A stretch of DNA of 64,000 bases from Paractinoplanes deccanensis (GTDB lineage: Bacteria > Actinomycetota > Actinomycetes > Mycobacteriales > Micromonosporaceae): contig NZ_BOMI01000084.1 in NCBI RefSeq assembly GCF_016862115.1, forward strand, positions 1 to 64,000. The letters are read 5' to 3'. A program made the translations under genes and the position numbers. The notes below the pieces were generated by a model, which made no database searches, was not told where the DNA came from, and was given only the letters and a program-made list of their open reading frames with translations. Numbering within the stretch: the stretch's first letter is position 1; the number at the start of each line of letters is the position of its first letter. Of this stretch, positions 26,733 through 35,296 are shown one piece after another.

Positions 26733-29042
26733 TTGTCCACCCACCGCCGGCCGGTCCCCAAGGGCCACCGCCGCGCGGCCCGCACGCGATCCCACCGGCT
26801 GCTGCCGATCGCGCTCGGCCTCGCGCTGCTCGGTGTCGGCGGCGTGGTCGGCCCCAGCGTCGTGGACAACGTCGCGGGCACCGGTGAGCCGGCGCGCGAC
26901 CTCGCCCTCACGTCGGTGCCCCAGGACGTGCCCGACCAGGGCCTGGTCTACGACGGGCTCCAGGCGGGCCGGGCGGGCTCGGTCTGCGCCGGCTCCTATC
27001 AGGTCGACGAGCAGACGTGCACGCACGGGCCCGACCCCGCGCCGGTCGGCCTCAAGGTGCGCAGCGACGTCAGCCCGATCACCGCCAAGGCGCCCGAGCC
27101 GGTGCAGCCCGGCCGCGAGCCGGCCGCCGCCGTGCCGACCGACGCCGAGATCGCCCGCGACGAGGGCGGCAGCGCGCTGACCGCCGACGCCCCGGCCCTG
27201 ATCCCCGACGCGGCGCCCGGCGACGCCGACTTCATCATGGGCGCGCACGACGTGGCCTGCGAGGGAGACGGCCGCAGCGGCAAGCGGGTGCAGGTGCTCT
27301 ACCTGCACGAGTTCGGCACCCCGAGCCGTTACACCGAGTTCCTCGGCTCCATCCGCACGTGGTCGGCGGGCGTCGACCAGATCTTCGACGAGAGCGCTGC
27401 CGAGACCGGCGGCTCGCGGCACGTCCGCTTCGTGACCACGCCGCAGTGCCGGGTGGACGTCTACGAGGTGCAGCTGCCCGCCGGCGGGCTCGAGTCGTTC
27501 GCGGGCAGCATCGCCGCGCTGCGCGCCCTCGGCTACAACCGCACCGACCGCAAATACCTGATGTTCGCCGACGCGAACGTCTACTGCGGCATCGCCACGT
27601 TCGTCGCCGACCGCCGTCCGGGCCTGGGCAACCGCAACAACGGCGGCCCGTCGTACGGGCGGGTCGACGCGGGCTGCTGGAGCTCGGCGATGGCCGCGCA
27701 CGAGCTGGCCCACACGCTCGGCGCCCTCCAGGCCGGCTCCCCGAACGCCAGCGGCGCGGGCGGCTGCCTCGACGACTACGACCTGCTCTGCGGCCCCGAC
27801 CGATCGCGCAAGCAGGTCCGCACGGCCTGCCCCAAGAGGCACGAGACGCGCCTCGACTGCGGGCACGACGACTACTTCAGCACCGACCCCAGGCCGGGCA
27901 GCTACCTGGCGAAGAGCTGGAACGTCGCGCAGAGCGAGTTCCTGCTGCGCAGCGACGGCGGCGACGACATCCCGGACGCGCCGGGCGCCCCGGAGCCGGC
28001 TCCGTCCCGGACCGCCACGCCCACCTCGCCCGCCACGCCGTCGCCCAGCGCCTCCACGCCGTCGGCGCTGCCCAGCGAGACCACCCCGAGCGCCGGCCCC
28101 GGCCCGGCCGACGGCGGCGGCGATGCCCCGCCGACACCGTCGGTCTCGCCGAGCGAGAGCCCCAGCGAGCCGCCGGCCGAGGATCCGAAGGGCGAGACGG
28201 AGCTGCCCGAGCAGGCCGCCGACGCCGCACAGGTGGCACAGGCCGCCCAGGCCAAGGTGGCGAGCCCGCACCCCAAGGCGGCTCAGCCGAACCCGGGCCG
28301 CAAGGCCCCGGCGACCGCCGCTCCCCCGCCGGCCCCCTCCGAGGTGCCCGCGGCCGGCGGGGTGCCGACCGGCGACGCGGTCCAGGCCGTGGTCGAGGTG
28401 CGCGACGCCACGAGCGGCTCCGTCCGGCTCACCTGGAGCGCCGCCTCCGACACGGCCACCTATCAGGTCTGGGTCGACAACGAGCCGATCGCCACGACCA
28501 AGGCGACCCGGGCGCGGCTGATCGGCCTCAAGCCGGGCGCGAAATACCAGGTCACCGTCCGGTCCGGCAGCTCGTACAAGGCGCGCGCCACCGTCGAGAC
28601 GGCGCCGGCCGCCCGTCCCGCGCAGAGCTCCTGGTTCACCCTGACCAACGCGCTGACCGGCGGCGCCGCCGATCTCTACGCGGCGCGCACCGCCCTCGGC
28701 ACCCCGGTGACGCTCAGCGGCACCGACGACGACGCGCAGCAGCAGTGGCAGCTGGTGCCGGCGAGCGGCGGCAGCTATTCGCTGGTGTCGCGCGCCACCG
28801 GCAAGTGCGTGGGCCCGCTCGGCGGCGACGTCGTCGCGGGCGCCCCGCTCGTGCAGGTCGACTGCGCGGCGGGCGGCGCCGAGTGGACCCTCCAGGCCTC
28901 CGATTACGGATTCACGCTGCGCACCACGGTCGGCGACCTCGTCGCCGGGGTGGGCAGCCAGCGTTTCGGTGCGCACCGCGTGCTCGTGCTCCAGAAGGGC
29001 AACGGTCAGCGTCACCAGAGTTGGACGGCGGTACCCGACTAG
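26733..29042 (+). CDS. Secreted zinc-metallopeptidase-like protein with FN3 and ricin-type lectin domains
   Basis: 769 residues. The TTG at 26733 lies 5 nt after AAGGAG and yields an Arg-rich N-terminus followed by a hydrophobic segment (LLPIALGLALLGVGGVV), a signal or anchor sequence. The catalytic region has HELAHTLGALQ near residue 322, the HExxHxxG zinc motif, with nearby Cys pairs. Then comes a Pro/Ser/Thr-rich linker (about 400-545), a fibronectin type III domain (about 550-622) and a ricin-type beta-trefoil (about 632-769). Such lectin tails bind polysaccharides. Exact peptidase family not assigned. Confidence 0.85.
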   Translation: MSTHRRPVPKGHRRAARTRSHRLLPIALGLALLGVGGVVGPSVVDNVAGTGEPARDLALTSVPQDVPDQGLVYDGLQAGRAGSVCAGSYQVDEQTCTHGPDPAPVGLKVRSDVSPITAKAPEPVQPGREPAAAVPTDAEIARDEGGSALTADAPALIPDAAPGDADFIMGAHDVACEGDGRSGKRVQVLYLHEFGTPSRYTEFLGSIRTWSAGVDQIFDESAAETGGSRHVRFVTTPQCRVDVYEVQLPAGGLESFAGSIAALRALGYNRTDRKYLMFADANVYCGIATFVADRRPGLGNRNNGGPSYGRVDAGCWSSAMAAHELAHTLGALQAGSPNASGAGGCLDDYDLLCGPDRSRKQVRTACPKRHETRLDCGHDDYFSTDPRPGSYLAKSWNVAQSEFLLRSDGGDDIPDAPGAPEPAPSRTATPTSPATPSPSASTPSALPSETTPSAGPGPADGGGDAPPTPSVSPSESPSEPPAEDPKGETELPEQAADAAQVAQAAQAKVASPHPKAAQPNPGRKAPATAAPPPAPSEVPAAGGVPTGDAVQAVVEVRDATSGSVRLTWSAASDTATYQVWVDNEPIATTKATRARLIGLKPGAKYQVTVRSGSSYKARATVETAPAARPAQSSWFTLTNALTGGAADLYAARTALGTPVTLSGTDDDAQQQWQLVPASGGSYSLVSRATGKCVGPLGGDVVAGAPLVQVDCAAGGAEWTLQASDYGFTLRTTVGDLVAGVGSQRFGAHRVLVLQKGNGQRHQSWTAVPD

Positions 29043-29057
29043 GCAAGGAGTGAGTCC

Positions 29058-29216
29058 ATGCCGAGCACGTTGAGCAAGCCCCTGGCCGAGCCGGAGGAAG
29101 GCCCGGCCAGGTTCAACAAGCGCCGCCTGATCCGCGTGATCGCGATCCTCACCATCGGGATCGTGGTCGTGCTGGCGGTGTGGCAGGAGCCCCTCTACGC
29201 GTTGCGCGTCAGGTAG
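29058..29216 (+). CDS. Small single-pass membrane protein
   Basis: 52 residues: a charged N-terminal half (MPSTLSKPLAEPEEGPARFN) and one membrane helix (VIAILTIGIVVVLAVW) with a short basic end. AAGGAG lies 7 nt before the ATG, and the gene begins 15 bp after the protease gene, so the two are probably one operon. Its last 22 bases overlap the 3' end of the convergent deaminase gene. No known family recognised. Confidence 0.65.
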   Translation: MPSTLSKPLAEPEEGPARFNKRRLIRVIAILTIGIVVVLAVWQEPLYALRVR

Positions 29217-30217
29217 CCGTCGATCTCGGCGGCCAGCTCCCGCTTGCGCTCCGGCGCGAGGAAGCTCTGCTCGACGGCGGCGTGGGCCAGCCCGGCGACA
29301 CCCTTCGCGTCGAGGCCGAGCAGCTTCGCGGCGACCGCGTACTCCTCCTCGAGCGTGGTGCCGAACATCGGCGGGTCGTCGGAGTTGATGCTGACGAGCA
29401 CGCCGGCCTCGACGAGCCGGGGCAGCGGGTGCTCGTCGAGCGACGGCACCGCCCGGGTGCGCAGGTTGGAGGTCGGCGAGATCTCCAGCGGGATCCGGTG
29501 CTCGGCCAGGTGCGCCATGAGCGCGGGGTCCTGGGCGGCCGAGATGCCGTGCCCGATGCGCTCCGCGCCGAGCTCGCGCAGCGCGTCCCAGATCGTCTCG
29601 GGCCCGGTCGTCTCGCCCGCGTGCGGGACGCTGTGCAGCCCGGCGGCGCGCGCCTTGTCGAAGAACGGCTTGAACTGCGGCCGCGGCACGCCGATCTCGG
29701 GCCCGCCGAGCCCGAAACTGATCAGGCCGTCGGGCTGCTCTTCCAGCGCGATCCGCAGGGTCTCCTCGGCGGAGGCGAGACCGGCCTCGCCGGGGATGTC
29801 GAAGCACCAGCGCAGCTCGATGCCGAAGTCGGTGGCGGCCGAGCGGCGGGCGTCCTCGATCGCGGCGCAGAAGGCGGGCGCCGCGATGCCGCGCCGCACG
29901 CTGGAGTACGGCGTGATGGTGAGCTCCGCGTACCGCACCTGCTGGCGGGCCAGCTCGCGGGCCACCTCGTAGGTCAGCGTGCGCACGTCCTCGTCGTCGC
30001 GGATCAGGTCGACGACGCTGAGGTAGACCTCGATGAAGTGGGCGAAGTCGCGGAACGCGAAGTAGTCGGCCAGCGCGGCCGGGTCGGCCGGTACGGGTGT
30101 GCTGCCCTCGTGGCGGGCGGCCAGCTCGGCGACGATGCGGGGCGAGGCCGAGCCGACGTGGTGGACGTGCAGCTCGGCCTTGGGCAGGCCGGCGATGAAC
30201 GAGGTCAGCTCGGTCAT
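29195..30217 (-). CDS. Adenosine deaminase family; probably aminodeoxyfutalosine deaminase type
   Basis: 340 residues, zinc-dependent amidohydrolase fold. Metal and catalytic motifs are present: H-x-H in KAELHVHHVGSAS, HAGE, IGHG and SINSDDPPMF. The unusual HVHHVGSASPRIV motif, instead of the HLHLEG of true adenosine deaminases, matches a Streptomyces group shown to deaminate aminodeoxyfutalosine in the menaquinone pathway. That assignment is from memory of the family. No other futalosine-pathway gene is in the window. The neighbouring methyltransferase gene starts 780 bp upstream on the same strand with a 2-bp gap. Confidence 0.85.
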   Translation of the reverse strand: MTELTSFIAGLPKAELHVHHVGSASPRIVAELAARHEGSTPVPADPAALADYFAFRDFAHFIEVYLSVVDLIRDDEDVRTLTYEVARELARQQVRYAELTITPYSSVRRGIAAPAFCAAIEDARRSAATDFGIELRWCFDIPGEAGLASAEETLRIALEEQPDGLISFGLGGPEIGVPRPQFKPFFDKARAAGLHSVPHAGETTGPETIWDALRELGAERIGHGISAAQDPALMAHLAEHRIPLEISPTSNLRTRAVPSLDEHPLPRLVEAGVLVSINSDDPPMFGTTLEEEYAVAAKLLGLDAKGVAGLAHAAVEQSFLAPERKRELAAEIDGYLTRNA

Positions 30218-30219
30218 GC

Positions 30220-30999
30220 TTACTCCCTGTCAGACGATCGGAGGGCGGTCCGCGCCACCACGAAGACGCGGCGGAACGGAAACGCGACGTAGCCACCGGC
30301 CGCCGGGTAGGCGCCGGCCAGCTCCCGCGCCAGGTCGGCACGGAACGACTCCCAAGCATTCTCGTCCAGCGCCGCCTTGACGGGCCGCAACGCCGTTCCC
30401 TCCATCCAGCGCAGCACCGGGTGCTCCGCGCCGGCCGAGGGCAGCAGATGGACGTACGTGGTCTCCCACGCGTCCACGTCGCAGCCCGCGCCGGTGAGCA
30501 GCCCCGCATAGTCGGCCGGGTCGTCGACCGGCGCCTCCCGCAGCACGTCGCCGAGCCCGTAGCGGCGGCCGACCTCGCGCAGCAGCCGGTGCGAGGGGGC
30601 GCCGAAGTTGCCCGGCACCTGCATCGCCAGCCACGCGCCGGCCGGCAGCTCGCCCGCCCAGCGCGCGAGCAGGTCCTGATGGCCCGGCACCCACTGCAGC
30701 GTCGCGTTGGTGACCAGCACGTCCACGTCGGCGGCGGGGCGGTAGTCACGGACGTCGCCGAGCTCGAAGTGGGCCGGCCCGCCGTGCGCCCTTGCCTTGC
30801 CGATCATCTCGGGCGAGGAGTCGACGCCGGTGAGCCGTGCACCGGGCCACCTCTCGGCGAGCGACAGGGTCAGCTCCCCCGGGCCGCAGCCGAGGTCGAC
30901 GACCGCCCGGGGCGACGTGGCGCCGACCCGTGCGACCAGGTCGAAGAAGGGGCGCGAGCGCTCGGCGCCGTACCGGCGGTAGACGGCCGGATCCCACAT
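30220..30999 (-). CDS. tam: Trans-aconitate 2-methyltransferase-like SAM methyltransferase
   Basis: 259 residues. The N-terminus MWDPAVYRRYGAERSRPFFD and the SAM-binding VVDLGCGPGELTLSLAERWP are diagnostic for the Tam group, which methylates trans-aconitate and relieves aconitase inhibition. LVTNATLQWVPGHQDLLARW and MQVPGNFGAPSHRLLREVG are further family blocks. The ATG at 30999 lies 8 nt after GGAGG. It is co-directional with the deaminase gene and divergent from the aldo/keto reductase gene. Confidence 0.9.
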   Translation of the reverse strand: MWDPAVYRRYGAERSRPFFDLVARVGATSPRAVVDLGCGPGELTLSLAERWPGARLTGVDSSPEMIGKARAHGGPAHFELGDVRDYRPAADVDVLVTNATLQWVPGHQDLLARWAGELPAGAWLAMQVPGNFGAPSHRLLREVGRRYGLGDVLREAPVDDPADYAGLLTGAGCDVDAWETTYVHLLPSAGAEHPVLRWMEGTALRPVKAALDENAWESFRADLARELAGAYPAAGGYVAFPFRRVFVVARTALRSSDRE

Positions 31000-31012
31000 G
31001 ATCGTTCCTCCC

Positions 31013-31030
31013 AAACCGTACGTACGTTTT
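31013..31030. promoter_or_regulatory. 18-bp palindrome in the tam/aldo-keto reductase divergent promoter
   Basis: AAACCGTACGTACGTTTT has a perfect 10-bp core CGTACGTACG and matching A/T flanks with one mismatch. It lies between the divergent starts, just before the TTGCAA (31029-31034) and TAGGGT (31055-31060) candidates for the plus-strand gene. Operator role is inferred. Confidence 0.4.
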
Positions 31031-31068
31031 GCAAGCAAACTATCAGGAAAACGGTAGGGTGCGAACCT

Positions 31069-32046
31069 GTGGACAATCGAAGTTTTCGCAGGATGGGACG
31101 GACCGTCGGGGTCATCGGCCTGGGCGCCTGGCAGCTCGGAGCCGACTGGGGCGAGGTGAGCGAGGCCGACGCGCACGCCACCCTGCAGGCCGCGGTGGAC
31201 TCCGGTGTCACCTTCATCGACACGGCCGACGTCTACGGCGACGGCCGCAGTGAGCAGATCATCGGCTCGTTCATCAAGGACAAACCGCAGCTCACCGTCG
31301 CCACCAAGATGGGACGCCGGGTCGCGCAGGAGCCCGGCAACTACACGCTCGACAACTTCCGCGCCTGGACCGACCGGTCGCGGGCCAACCTGGGTGTCGA
31401 CACGCTCGACCTGGTGCAGCTGCACTGCCCGCCCACCCCGGTCTTCTCGACCGACGCCGTCTACGACGCGCTCGACACCCTGGTCGAGGAGAAGCGCATC
31501 AAGGCGTACGGGGTGAGCGTCGAAAAGGTGGACGAGGCGCTCGCCGCCATCGCCCGCCCGGGCACCGCGAGCGTGCAGATCATCCTCAACGCGTTCCGGC
31601 TCAAGCCCCTCGAGCGGGTGCTCCCCGCGGCCGCCGAGGCCGGCGTGGGCATCATCGCCCGGGTGCCGCTCGCCAGCGGCCTGCTCTCCGGCAAGTACGA
31701 CTCGCACACCACGTTCGCCGAGAACGACCACCGCAACTACAACCGGCACGGCGAGGCGTTCGACGTCGGCGAGACCTTCTCGGGTGTGGACTTCGCGACC
31801 GGGCTCGAGGCGGTCTCGCGGCTGCGCCCGCTGGTGCCCGCGGGCGCCACGATGGCACAGTTCGCGCTGCGCTGGATCATCGACCAGCCGGCCGTCACCG
31901 TGGTCATCCCGGGCGCCCGCAACCCCGCACAGGCCCGGGCGAACGCGGCCGCCGGGGACCTCGCGCCGCTGCCACCGGAGACGCACGAGGCTGTCACGGC
32001 CGTCTATGACGAGCTGATCCGCCCGCAGGTCCACGACAGATGGTGA
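31069..32046 (+). CDS. Aldo/keto reductase
   Basis: 325-residue NADPH-dependent reductase of the (beta/alpha)8 AKR family. The catalytic tetrad is visible: Asp and Tyr in FIDTADVYGDGRSE, Lys in TVATKMGRR, His in LDLVQLHCPP. The C-terminal cofactor region is VTVVIPGARNPAQARANAAA. The GTG at 31069 lies 8 nt after TAGGGT, so the message is probably leaderless. It overlaps the next small membrane protein gene by 7 bases. Confidence 0.9.
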   Translation: MDNRSFRRMGRTVGVIGLGAWQLGADWGEVSEADAHATLQAAVDSGVTFIDTADVYGDGRSEQIIGSFIKDKPQLTVATKMGRRVAQEPGNYTLDNFRAWTDRSRANLGVDTLDLVQLHCPPTPVFSTDAVYDALDTLVEEKRIKAYGVSVEKVDEALAAIARPGTASVQIILNAFRLKPLERVLPAAAEAGVGIIARVPLASGLLSGKYDSHTTFAENDHRNYNRHGEAFDVGETFSGVDFATGLEAVSRLRPLVPAGATMAQFALRWIIDQPAVTVVIPGARNPAQARANAAAGDLAPLPPETHEAVTAVYDELIRPQVHDRW

Positions 32047-32276
32047 ACGAAGCGGCACCGCCGGAGAAAAAGCTCAAAGGCTGGCTTCTCATGGCTTTAG
32101 GGGTGCTGGCGCTGGTCGTTGGTGCCCTGTGGACGCTGCAGGGTTTCGACATCATCACCGACAGCCGGATGAGCGGCGTGGCGATCTGGTCGATCATCGG
32201 CCCCGTGATCGCGGTAGCGGGACTGATTTTGATCATTGTGGGCGAGCGCGCTCGCGCCCGTTCCAAGCGAGTCTAA
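32040..32276 (+). CDS. Small two-helix membrane protein
   Basis: 78 residues with two hydrophobic segments (LLMALGVLALVVGALWTL; AIWSIIGPVIAVAGLILIIV) separated by a short loop, with a basic C-terminus. It overlaps the aldo/keto reductase gene and ends before a strong terminator, so it is the second gene of that operon. Family not recognised. Confidence 0.75.
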   Translation: MVNEAAPPEKKLKGWLLMALGVLALVVGALWTLQGFDIITDSRMSGVAIWSIIGPVIAVAGLILIIVGERARARSKRV

Positions 32277-32293
32277 AAGCTCTGCGAAAGAGC

Positions 32294-32327
32294 GAATCCC
32301 CCGCATCCTGCCGGATGCGGGGGATTC
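32294..32327. terminator. Bidirectional terminator
   Basis: Perfect 15-bp arms GAATCCCCCGCATCC / GGATGCGGGGGATTC around TGCC. It sits between the convergent small membrane protein gene and the cold-shock gene. Confidence 0.85.
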
Positions 32328-32389
32328 ATTGACTAGAGCCGACCTCCGCCAGGCGATCGGCAGCCGGTCGGAGGACCGGCAGGGTGGTC

Positions 32390-32593
32390 TCAGAGCGGGC
32401 GAACCTGCTCCGCCTGCGGGCCCTTCTGGCCCTGGGCGATCTCGAACTCGACCCGCTGGTTCTCCTCCAGCGTGCGGTAGCCGCTCGTCTGGATGGCCGA
32501 GAAGTGGACGAACACGTCAGCACCCCCGCCGTCGACGGTGATGAAGCCGAAGCCCTTGTCTGCGTTGAACCACTTCACGGTTCCTTGCGCCAT
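32390..32593 (-). CDS. Cold-shock domain protein
   Basis: 67-residue single CSD protein that binds single-stranded RNA/DNA. RNP1 KGFGFI and RNP2 VFVHF are intact, with [15 protein letters not shown] at the start. AAGGAG precedes the ATG. A long untranslated leader is likely: TACAGT at 32775-32770 on the minus strand is a possible -10, giving a leader of about 170 nt, as is usual for cold-shock genes. Confidence 0.95.
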   Translation of the reverse strand: MAQGTVKWFNADKGFGFITVDGGGADVFVHFSAIQTSGYRTLEENQRVEFEIAQGQKGPQAEQVRPL

Positions 32594-32893
32594 GCTGAAC
32601 TCTCCTTCTGAAAATGCCGACCCTGTGATGCCCGGGCCGATGACCGTTTTCGAGCAGCGGCGCCGTGAGGCGGCCTTTCAGAGGACGTCCCATCCGTCAA
32701 GATCGTTGACCCCGGCTGGATCAGCAAGCAAGGCGGAAGCAGCGAACCACGTACGCAAAAACTGGGCACACTGTACCTGAAAAGCGGCCCGTAAAGCTGC
32801 CCCCCGGAGAATCCGATAAATGTCGGCGGATTCGAGAAAGGGTCCCCCACTTCGCTCTCGCGATGTGGGAGACCCGGGACTGTTAAGCAGTCT
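32594..32893 (-). other. Gene-free stretch: cold-shock gene leader and upstream terminator
   Basis: 300 bp without a credible gene. The left part is the probable leader and promoter of the cold-shock gene; the right part (32841-32874) holds the terminator hairpin of the next gene cluster. The rest shows nothing recognisable. Confidence 0.6.
32841..32874 (-). terminator. Terminator after the DUF4235 gene
   Basis: Inverted repeat GGTCCCCCAC / GTGGGAGACC (one mismatch, 14-nt loop), 20 bp past the DUF4235 stop on the minus strand. Confidence 0.6.
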
Positions 32894-33169
32894 TCACTTC
32901 GGCCATTGACCAGTCAGTTTCCGTACGCCGGTGGCACCGCCCCGATCGACGGCCGCCTTCACGAGAGCGAAGATCGCACCCTGCAACGCGGCCGCCGCGA
33001 GAATCTCGCCCCAGCCACGGTCCTCATCGGTGGCGTTCGGTGCGTCGTCGTCCCCGGAGGCAAGCTTCCAGACCTCCTTGAAGACGAAGCCGGCGACCGC
33101 GCCCGCCCCGATGCCCAGCAGAATGCCGACCGGCTTGTAGGCGAGTTTGCCAACCTTGCCGCCGCTCAC
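32894..33169 (-). CDS. DUF4235 membrane protein
   Basis: 91 residues with a hydrophobic N-terminal segment (PVGILLGIGAGAVAGFVFKE), an acidic linker and a second Ala-rich helix (ILAAAALQGAIFALVKAAVD), typical of DUF4235. It is the last gene in a three-gene set with DUF3618 and a holin-like protein, a trio often found together in actinobacteria and thought to concern envelope stress. It overlaps the upstream gene by 4 bases. Confidence 0.85.
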   Translation of the reverse strand: MSGGKVGKLAYKPVGILLGIGAGAVAGFVFKEVWKLASGDDDAPNATDEDRGWGEILAAAALQGAIFALVKAAVDRGGATGVRKLTGQWPK

Positions 33170-33519
33170 CGGCGCCTCCCTCGAACGATCAGAATGACAC
33201 CCACGATCGCGACCACGCCGGCCACGACCAACGGAAGCGGCACCGGGCTGGTGCGCACCACCTCTTCGCCAGTGTGGTTGACACGGTCCGCCGTGGTGCG
33301 GACTTTGCCGAGGAGGCGCTGCTTGGTCTGCTCGACCTGGTCCTTGGCGCGAGCCTTGGTCTGCTCGACCTGATCCTTGGCGCGGGCCTTGACGTCCGCC
33401 TTGGCGGCGAGCGCCTGCACCGTCTCACCGAGCTCGGCCCGGGTCGCCTTGATCTCGGCCCGCAGCTCGTCGATCGACGGCTTGGGGGCCGCGGGCGGGT
33501 TCTTGTCGTCCACGCTCAT
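33166..33519 (-). CDS. DUF3618 protein
   Basis: 117 residues. N-terminal DUF3618 helix (SIDELRAEIKATRAELGETV), a central coil with the tandem duplication ARAKDQVEQTK-ARAKDQVEQTK, and a C-terminal membrane segment (PLPLVVAGVVAIVGVILIV). The duplication is visible in DNA (33331-33396, two 33-bp copies). It overlaps both neighbours by 4 bases, so the trio is translationally coupled. Confidence 0.88.
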   Translation of the reverse strand: MSVDDKNPPAAPKPSIDELRAEIKATRAELGETVQALAAKADVKARAKDQVEQTKARAKDQVEQTKQRLLGKVRTTADRVNHTGEEVVRTSPVPLPLVVAGVVAIVGVILIVRGRRR

Positions 33520-33953
33520 GCCCCGTTCCGCTCCCTGCTGACGGCCTGCTTGACCTCGTCGACGTCGGCCTTGACGCTCTGGATCGCGGCGCTCGGCTCC
33601 GGCGGCACCGCCTTGGACACCTGCTTCTTGCCGATCAGCGCCAGGACGCCGGCCACCAGGAAGAGGGCGACCGTGACGATCAGGGCGGCGAGCCAGAGAT
33701 CGAGGAACAGATTGAAGACGATGATCAGGGTCGCGATGAGGGCACCGACGCCGTACAGGGCGAAGACCCCACCCCCGGCGAACAGGCCGACACCGATGCC
33801 GGCGTGCTTACCCTTCTCCGCGAGCTCCGCCTTGGCCAGCGCGATCTCGTCACGGACCAGCCTGCTGATCTGGTCGCTCGCGCGCTGCACCAACTCGGAG
33901 GTGGACTGATCGGCGAGCGGTCGAGCCTCGCTGCCGTTCAGAACATCGGCCAT
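33516..33953 (-). CDS. Phage holin family (holin superfamily III-like) membrane protein
   Basis: 145 residues. The N-terminal STSELVQRASDQISRLVRDE and IALAKAELAEKGKHAGIGVG, followed by two membrane helices (ALYGVGALIATLIIVFNLF; LAALIVTVALFLVAGVLAL), are typical of the actinobacterial Act-holin group; despite the name these are chromosomal, not phage. The ATG lies 5 nt after AGGAGG. First gene of the holin-like/DUF3618/DUF4235 trio. Confidence 0.85.
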   Translation of the reverse strand: MADVLNGSEARPLADQSTSELVQRASDQISRLVRDEIALAKAELAEKGKHAGIGVGLFAGGGVFALYGVGALIATLIIVFNLFLDLWLAALIVTVALFLVAGVLALIGKKQVSKAVPPEPSAAIQSVKADVDEVKQAVSRERNGA

Positions 33954-34033
33954 GGTGACCTCCTTCCGTGTCTCGGTGTATGCCCTGATCACCGGAGAGT
34001 CAATCCTGTTGCTGGAAACCCGCCACAAGTTGA

Positions 34034-35203
34034 TCAGGGACGGGCACTCGCCGGTGCCGGTTCGTCGGGTCCGCCGAAGACCAGACCCCTGGTGTCGCCG
34101 TCGTCCCCGCCGGAGAAGACCCGCGCGTCCGGCGAGTCCGGGTCGGTCTTGGGCACAGGGCTCACCGGGCTCGGCGGCTGCGGGCGGCTCACGTCGGCGC
34201 GCACCCGCGGCAGGGAGTCGCGCTGGTGCTGCCAGACGAAGCCCACCAGCCGCTCACGCACCAGGCAGCGCAGGTCCCACAACGCGCCGGCGTCGTTCGC
34301 GCTCACCAGGGCCCGCAGGCGCACCATGCCGCCGACCGCGTCGGTCACCTGGAGCACGCAGACCCGGCCGTCCCACAGCTCCGAGCCCTCACACGTGCTG
34401 CGCAGCTCGGCGCGGAGCGGCTCGATGTCCGTCGCCCAGTCCACGTCGACCTCCGCGGTGCCGAGCACCGCGGAGCCCGTACGGGTCCAGTTCTGGAAGG
34501 GTTTGGTGGTGAAGTAGGACGTCGGCAGGATGAGCCGCCGGTCGTCCCAGATCTGCACCGCCACGTACGTCAGGGTGAGCTCCTCGATGCGGCCCCACTC
34601 CCCCTCGACCACCACCACGTCGTCGACGCGGACGGCGTCGCTGAACGCGAGCTGGAGCCCGGCGAACACGTTGCCGAGCGTGCTCTGCGCGGCCAGCGCC
34701 GCGACGACGCTGACGATGCCGGCCGAGGCCAGCACGCTGGCGCCCAGGGCCCGGATGTTCGGGAAGGTCATCAGCACGACGCCGAAGGCGATGACCACGA
34801 TGGCGGCCACCGTGACCCGGCGCAGGATCACCAGCTGGGTCTTGAAGCGGCGGCGCCGCAGGTTGTCCGGCACGTCGAGGCGCCAGCGGTTGAGCGCCGC
34901 GTCCTCCACCACCAGGAGCAGGGCGGCGACCAGCCACGCGAACGAGGCGATGAACAGAATCACCAGCGCGTGCAGCACCCCGCCCCGGGCCGGGAACTCG
35001 CCGGCGCCGGCCCGGATGGACTGCTGCACGGCGAAGACGGTGACCGTGGCCAGGAACGGGTGATGCGCGGTCCGGGCGAGGTCGGCGGCGAGGGCCGACC
35101 GGCGGCCGACCCGGACGACCAGCCTGTGCAACACCTCGACCACGACGATCGCGAGACCCGCCGACCCGAGAACGATCAGCAGGGCGGTCATGACGTCAGG
35201 CAC
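34034..35203 (-). CDS. MscS-family mechanosensitive channel
   Basis: 389 residues. Several membrane helices are followed by the pore-lining helix (FPNIRALGASVLASAGIVSVVAALAAQ) and the beta domain (LAFSDAVRVDDVVVVEGEWG), characteristic of small-conductance mechanosensitive channels that release solutes on osmotic downshift. The cytoplasmic domain is followed by a Pro/Asp-rich tail (DPDSPDARVFSGGDDGDTRG). It stands just downstream of a terminator, so it is probably transcribed alone. Confidence 0.9.
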   Translation of the reverse strand: MPDVMTALLIVLGSAGLAIVVVEVLHRLVVRVGRRSALAADLARTAHHPFLATVTVFAVQQSIRAGAGEFPARGGVLHALVILFIASFAWLVAALLLVVEDAALNRWRLDVPDNLRRRRFKTQLVILRRVTVAAIVVIAFGVVLMTFPNIRALGASVLASAGIVSVVAALAAQSTLGNVFAGLQLAFSDAVRVDDVVVVEGEWGRIEELTLTYVAVQIWDDRRLILPTSYFTTKPFQNWTRTGSAVLGTAEVDVDWATDIEPLRAELRSTCEGSELWDGRVCVLQVTDAVGGMVRLRALVSANDAGALWDLRCLVRERLVGFVWQHQRDSLPRVRADVSRPQPPSPVSPVPKTDPDSPDARVFSGGDDGDTRGLVFGGPDEPAPASARP

Positions 35204-35225
35204 GTTCCTCTCCTGTCGCAGAAAA

Positions 35226-35268
35226 GCGGGAACCGGCGACCTGACTTTCCCAGGTCGCCGGCTCCCGC
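35226..35268 (-). terminator. Intrinsic terminator after the DUF1206 gene
   Basis: 18-bp arms with one mismatch around a 7-nt loop, followed on the minus strand by TTTTC. It ends the DUF1206 transcript and separates it from the MscS gene. Confidence 0.85.
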
Positions 35269-35296
35269 AACGCTCAAGCAGCGGATCGGAGTTTGG

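Noticed and set aside
26601-30749. Very long minus-strand open frame opposite the protease gene
   Set aside because: Only its left-over start region matches real genes (methyltransferase); most is the GC-rich antisense shadow of the protease with no family-like sequence.
33516-33953. Prophage holin indicating an integrated phage
   Set aside because: The neighbours are DUF3618, DUF4235 and MscS housekeeping-type genes; this holin-like family is chromosomal in actinobacteria, and no phage genes are near.
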